A stretch of DNA of 64,000 nt from NCBI GenBank assembly GCA_963725065.1, contig CAVRXD010000063.1:124001-188000 (forward strand), read 5' to 3'. Origin of the DNA: VAZQ01 sp963725065 (GTDB lineage Bacteria; Pseudomonadota; Alphaproteobacteria; Rhizobiales; Xanthobacteraceae). Below, one piece after another: positions 60,507 to 64,000 of this stretch. Made by a program: the position numbers and the translations under genes. The notes under the pieces are model-generated. The model did no database searches. It had not been told where the DNA came from and saw only the letters and a program-made list of their open reading frames with translations. The stretch's first letter is position 1. Each line of letters begins with the position of its first letter.

Positions 60507-61466
60507 TTAGTTCATCGGGACATTCGCGCGCTTCACCACCTCGCTCCAGCGCTCGACATCGTTCTTCACTTGCGCCGCAAAATCCTCCGGCGTGCTCCCG
60601 ATTTCGTCGTAGCCGAGCGTCTTGATGCGATCCTTCACATCGGCGGTCGCAAGGATGCTCATGATCTCGCCATGGAGCTTCTTCACGATCGCGGGGTCGA
60701 GGCCCGCGGGCGCCAGCAATCCGGCCCAGTTGCCGACCTCGAATCCCTTCAGGCCCTGTTCGTCGATGGTCGGCAGGTCCGGCAGCAGTGCCGAGCGCTT
60801 TCGTTCCGCCATGGCGATGGGGCGCAGGCGTTCCGACCGCTCCGAGAGCATGCCGGGCACGCTGGCGAACAACACCTGGACCTGGCCGCCCATGAGGTCG
60901 ATGAGCGCGGGGTTCATGCCCTTGTTCGGAACATGGACCATGTCGATGCCCGCCATGGTCTTGAGGAGCTCGCCGGCGAGGTGCGAGGCGCTGCCGACCC
61001 CGGCCGAGCTGTAGCTGAGCTTGCCGGGATTGGCCTTTGCATACGCGATGAACTCCTTGAGGTCGCGCACCGGCAGCGACGGATGCACCACCAGCGCATA
61101 CGGGCTCACCGCGACATTGATGATCGGTGTGAGGTCCTTGGCGACGTCGTAGGGCGGAGTCTTGTGTACGGCGACGGTCAGCGACAGGCTGCTCGGGGTG
61201 TAGAGCAGTGTCGTGCCGTCGGCCGGCGAGACGATGACCGATTTGGTGCCGATGACGCCGGCGGCGCCAGCGCGATTCTCGACCACGAATTGCTGTCCGA
61301 GCCGCTCGCTGAGCTTCTGTGCCAGCAACCGCGCCATTACGTCGACGCCGCCGCCGGCCGCAACCGGCACGACCACGCGCACCGGCCTGTCGGGGTAGTC
61401 CGCGTTCGCGGAATCGACGGACGCGAGGGCAAGGATCAACGCCAGAACCGTGGAAACGCGCATCAT
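60507..61466 (-). CDS. Orphan TctC/Bug-family receptor
   Basis: A 319-residue exported receptor (leader MMRVSTVLALILALASVDSANA) with ligand loops VRVVVPVAAGGGVDVMARLL and ENRAGAAGVIGTKSV, the classical Bug form. No membrane subunits adjacent. It converges with the D-2-hydroxyacid dehydrogenase gene. The presence of a third orphan receptor suggests a shared TctAB elsewhere in the genome. Confidence 0.9.
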   Translation of the reverse strand: MMRVSTVLALILALASVDSANADYPDRPVRVVVPVAAGGGVDVMARLLAQKLSERLGQQFVVENRAGAAGVIGTKSVIVSPADGTTLLYTPSSLSLTVAVHKTPPYDVAKDLTPIINVAVSPYALVVHPSLPVRDLKEFIAYAKANPGKLSYSSAGVGSASHLAGELLKTMAGIDMVHVPNKGMNPALIDLMGGQVQVLFASVPGMLSERSERLRPIAMAERKRSALLPDLPTIDEQGLKGFEVGNWAGLLAPAGLDPAIVKKLHGEIMSILATADVKDRIKTLGYDEIGSTPEDFAAQVKNDVERWSEVVKRANVPMN

Positions 61467-61597
61467 GTGAACATCCCGATCGAGCGCACGTGGAGCCACG
61501 CGACGGAGGTCGCATCGGCCAGAGAAGGTTATGTGTCGTCAACGCTATTAGACGAGCATGCAGCGGCGATCAATGCGACGATTTCGTCCCCGCGAGA

Positions 61598-62605
61598 TCA
61601 CTTCAGGCGTTGCGCGGCTTCTCCGACCAGTTCGAGGTTGGCATGCTTGCGGGCGTCGAGGTCGGCGTTGATGATCCCGAGCTTGCGCATCAGATCGATG
61701 TTGCTTTGCAGCGCGTCGAGGTTCACCAGCCCATCGGGGTTCCGGTAGAAGTCGTTCCTGGTGAAGATCCAGCTCTCGAACCGGGCCGGAGGCTGCTTGA
61801 GAAAGCGGGCTAGGATGTCGATCGCCTCCGCACGGTTGGCGGGGTCGAGATACCAGCGTACGGCGCGCAGCGAGTCCTCCAAGAGATCGACCATGGCCAC
61901 GCGGTTCTTGCCGATGAAGCCATCGCGCGCGGTCCAGAACGACAGCTCCGAGGTTCCCATGGCGTCGCGCTGGGTGAACAGCACGCGCGCCTTGGCCTGC
62001 AGCTCGGGATCGAACACGAACGGCGTGGTCGACACGACCAAGTCGGCCTTGCCGTCGAGCAGCACCGCCTTCATCGTGGGGAACGGCGCCTCGATCACGG
62101 TATAGTCGCGCTTGTCCTGCAGGCCGGACCTCTGCAGCATCGCCCGCATGGCCATGTGCACGCCGGTGCCGACGCCGTTGGTGGCCAGCACCTTGCCCTT
62201 GAGGTCGGCGACGGTCGCGATGCCGGAGTCCTTTTTCACCATGTAATGGGTCGAGAAATTGTCCTTGCCGCCGTCCTGGATCTCGTCGGCGATGATGCGC
62301 AAGTCCGTGAGCCCGGCATTCTGCACGGCAAAGGGAAAGCTCGAGAAACCGAGCGCGGCGATCTCCAGCTCCCCGACCGACATGGCGGTGATCTGCGCCG
62401 GCGAGGCGCTGAAGTAGACCGGCTCGAGCAGGTAGGACTTCCCCTGGTGCCTGGCGAGACCTTGCTTGGCGAACAGGACCGGAATGAGCGAGGCCGGAGC
62501 GACCACCCATCCGGCGCGGATTTTTACCGGTTCCGCGCGCGCGTGTCCCACGAGCATGACGGCGATAGCGGCCGCGATCGCGATGTTTGTTGTCAATCTC
62601 GGCAT
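61598..62605 (-). CDS. ABC substrate-binding protein, NMT1-like, orphan
   Basis: A 335-residue exported receptor. Signal peptide MPRLTTNIAIAAAIAVMLVGHARA, then KIRAGWVVAPASLIPVLFAKQ and LKGKVLATNGVGTGVHMAMRAML. GGAGGAG precedes the start. The permease and ATPase partners are not in view on either side. Confidence 0.88.
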   Translation of the reverse strand: MPRLTTNIAIAAAIAVMLVGHARAEPVKIRAGWVVAPASLIPVLFAKQGLARHQGKSYLLEPVYFSASPAQITAMSVGELEIAALGFSSFPFAVQNAGLTDLRIIADEIQDGGKDNFSTHYMVKKDSGIATVADLKGKVLATNGVGTGVHMAMRAMLQRSGLQDKRDYTVIEAPFPTMKAVLLDGKADLVVSTTPFVFDPELQAKARVLFTQRDAMGTSELSFWTARDGFIGKNRVAMVDLLEDSLRAVRWYLDPANRAEAIDILARFLKQPPARFESWIFTRNDFYRNPDGLVNLDALQSNIDLMRKLGIINADLDARKHANLELVGEAAQRLK

Positions 62606-62686
62606 GATCGCTCCTCCGTCGTGATGGTGCTTCGCCGACACCACAATTGAATCAAACCGCGCCTTCGCCTCGCAGATGTCAGACCG

Positions 62687-63388
62687 TCACCCCGCTGTGG
62701 CGGCCGGCGGATCCTCCTTCCACCTTCTGGACGGCACAGGTTGCCAATGCGGGGGATACATTTCGAGTAGCTTTGCTTTCTCCGCGGTTGTGATCGGAAA
62801 GACCCCGTCCTTAAATCTAGGACGACACGGGACGCCGTCGCCGCACATCAACGACGCGGCATCATCGTTGTGGCCCAACCCAATGACATGTCCCAATTCG
62901 TGGGAAACAACGAAGCGTGCCACGACCGGCAACATCCGTAGATTTTTTGGAAAGCTTGGGATCGCGACCAGGACTTTCCGAACGGCTGGCAAGGAGGACG
63001 TGAATGGATTGAACCCGTCCCCGTCGGACAGAGCGATGATCACGTCACCGTTCGCTTCCCTGATGCTGTTCAGGAGGGAGCGCGTAGCAACGGACGGGGT
63101 TGCTATGTACGCGCGGAGATCATCGGTCGAGATCATTCTGAGACTATGCGATGTCGTGCCTAAGCGGAACGCGCTTCCAAGCTGGGAAAGCTCGTCGTTC
63201 CAGAAATCGATCGCCTCGCGAACGGCGGGGACGCGGGAATCATCCTGGGCCGATAGGATGACTATCTTGGGAGTTTCCTTCCACGTCAGCCGCTGAGGGG
63301 GATACCTTGGCGGCGATTGCGCATGCGAACACGAAGGCCAAGCGGCAACCGTGCTTACCAAACCGAGGGTGACCACTCGTCTGTTCAT
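62687..63388 (-). CDS. Secreted metzincin-type zinc metalloprotease
   Basis: A 233-residue exported protein with a leader to about residue 23, the zinc motif HELGHVIGLGHN (about 163-174; HExxHxxGxxH) and a Met-turn SLMCG. This is a matrixin/metzincin protease of unusually small size. The pro-region contains no clear Cys-switch. It would cleave proteins outside the cytoplasm. It lies at the right edge and its neighbours are a porin remnant and an exported protein, so its job is unknown. Confidence 0.82.
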   Translation of the reverse strand: MNRRVVTLGLVSTVAAWPSCSHAQSPPRYPPQRLTWKETPKIVILSAQDDSRVPAVREAIDFWNDELSQLGSAFRLGTTSHSLRMISTDDLRAYIATPSVATRSLLNSIREANGDVIIALSDGDGFNPFTSSLPAVRKVLVAIPSFPKNLRMLPVVARFVVSHELGHVIGLGHNDDAASLMCGDGVPCRPRFKDGVFPITTAEKAKLLEMYPPHWQPVPSRRWKEDPPAATAG

Positions 63389-63636
63389 CGCTCGTTCGCG
63401 CGTTTGACGACCCAGACGCTCGGCTGCTTTCGCGCGCGCCCCTCAGCCCGCCTCTGAGGTAGAATCGCGAATCATGCTGAGCGGTCGCCTCTTCCCTGGC
63501 GTCCGGCGATCTTGGCGTGGCGCCCGCCACCGGTGGCCACGGATAGGGTAGCAAGATCGCGGCTGATGAAACAGCGCTGCGCCGGCCATCCGGCGTGGCC
63601 CTTTCACGCACGTCGGGATGGAAGCCGGTTACGTCA

Positions 63637-63753
63637 TGGCGTTTCGGATTTTCGATCAACGCCCAGGCCATCTCGGTCCGTCAGCGGATCGATGTCGTCA
63701 AGCTCGGCGTGAACTACAAGTTCGATTGGGGTGCCATCGTCGCGCCGCCTTGA
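63637..63753 (+). pseudogene. Outer-membrane beta-barrel protein C-terminal remnant
   Basis: The frame WRFGFSINAQAISVRQRIDV continues VKLGVNYKFDWGAIVAPP and stops at 63751-63753. INAQAISVRQRIDVVKLGVNYKF is the last pair of strands of the Omp25/31-like porin family common in rhizobia. The rest of the barrel is absent upstream, and the terminal residues differ from the usual aromatic ending. A decayed or translocated fragment. Confidence 0.6.
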
Positions 63754-63921
63754 TGTCCGATGTTACGAATGACTTCACGGCAGCGATTGGATAAAATCCA
63801 CCCGGAAGCCAGGATCGGCTCGACGGAAGGATAAGGCCTTCCGGGCAGGGTCAACGGAGCAGACGCGCGCGTCCGACGCAGTGCAAGCGATCTCGCGCCA
63901 CTCCAGCAGTGGACAACGCAC

Positions 63922-64000
63922 ATGATCCAACGACGCGACCTGCTCGCCGGAGCCGCTGCAACCGGGGTGCTTTCACTCTTGCCGTTCGGTCACGCAACAG
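63922..64000 (+). CDS. Exported protein, N-terminus only (cut by window end)
   Basis: The start MIQRRDLLAGAAATGVLSLL followed by PFGHAT is a signal peptide with a twin-arginine-like RRD pair. It continues beyond the window, so the mature protein is unknown; a Tat-exported receptor or oxidase would be usual. Confidence 0.6.
   Translation, partial: MIQRRDLLAGAAATGVLSLLPFGHAT

Noticed and set aside
1..64000. CRISPR arrays or a defence system
   Set aside because: I saw no regularly spaced direct repeats and no cas, restriction or toxin-antitoxin signatures.

Overview
The window looks like a chromosomal segment of a high-GC alphaproteobacterium of the Hyphomicrobiales (Bradyrhizobium / Rhodopseudomonas / Pseudolabrys-like). 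The grounds are the very GC-rich codon use, the crowd of TctC/Bug-type and NMT1/SsuA-type solute receptors, the FixK/FNR-type boxes, and intergenic palindromes of a kind common in that order. No replication, rRNA or ribosomal-protein genes are present. This is accessory catabolic territory with one different stretch near 25-33 kb.

Region 1 (1-9.9 kb): a minus-strand tripartite tricarboxylate transporter operon (tctC-tctB-tctA) runs into a sugar-phosphate-isomerase-like TIM barrel gene and an enolase-superfamily gene. The two enzyme genes each carry a single-base frameshift. A minus-strand SsuABC-type ABC operon follows, and then a divergent gene coding for three fused RidA domains. Region 2 (10-19 kb): a MetE-like barrel protein, an EamA exporter, an orphan TctC receptor, a hydroxycinnamoyl-CoA hydratase/lyase-like enzyme, a CmcJ-family oxidoreductase, an unusual APS-kinase/nucleotidyltransferase fusion, and two copies of a palindromic repeat. 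Region 3 (16.9-24.8 kb): one plus-strand operon with two tandem paralogous receptors, an ATPase, two permeases, a class II aldolase and a molybdenum hydroxylase large subunit.

Region 4 (24.8-33.4 kb) is visibly more AT-rich between genes and holds low-oxygen/stress genes: Hsp20, universal stress proteins, CBS-BON, a PHA-synthase-like protein, a phasin-like protein, two c-type cytochromes and small hypothetical proteins. TTGAT-N4-ATCAA type boxes precede several of them, which suggests FixK/FNR control. Many of these genes are broken. The region ends next to a 3'-half tRNA-Glu(CTC) fragment, the usual scar of site-specific integration.

Region 5 (33.5-64 kb) returns to dense catabolic operons: a split TPP decarboxylase; an ABC uptake system with a GntR regulator, cupins, an Ldh-type dehydrogenase, an SDR and an FAD monooxygenase; a double-VOC protein (frameshifted) divergent from a TctC receptor and a fumarylacetoacetate-hydrolase-family enzyme; a PotABCD-like transporter interleaved with an ADP-forming acyl-CoA synthetase and an HpaB-type hydroxylase; and a cluster of enoyl-CoA hydratase, Gfo/Idh/MocA, creatininase, cupin and D-2-hydroxyacid dehydrogenase. 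The right end has two more receptors, a secreted metzincin protease, a porin fragment and the start of another exported protein.

Together the operons describe uptake and stepwise degradation of small organic (probably aromatic or hydroxy) acids. None of the exact substrates can be read from sequence alone.
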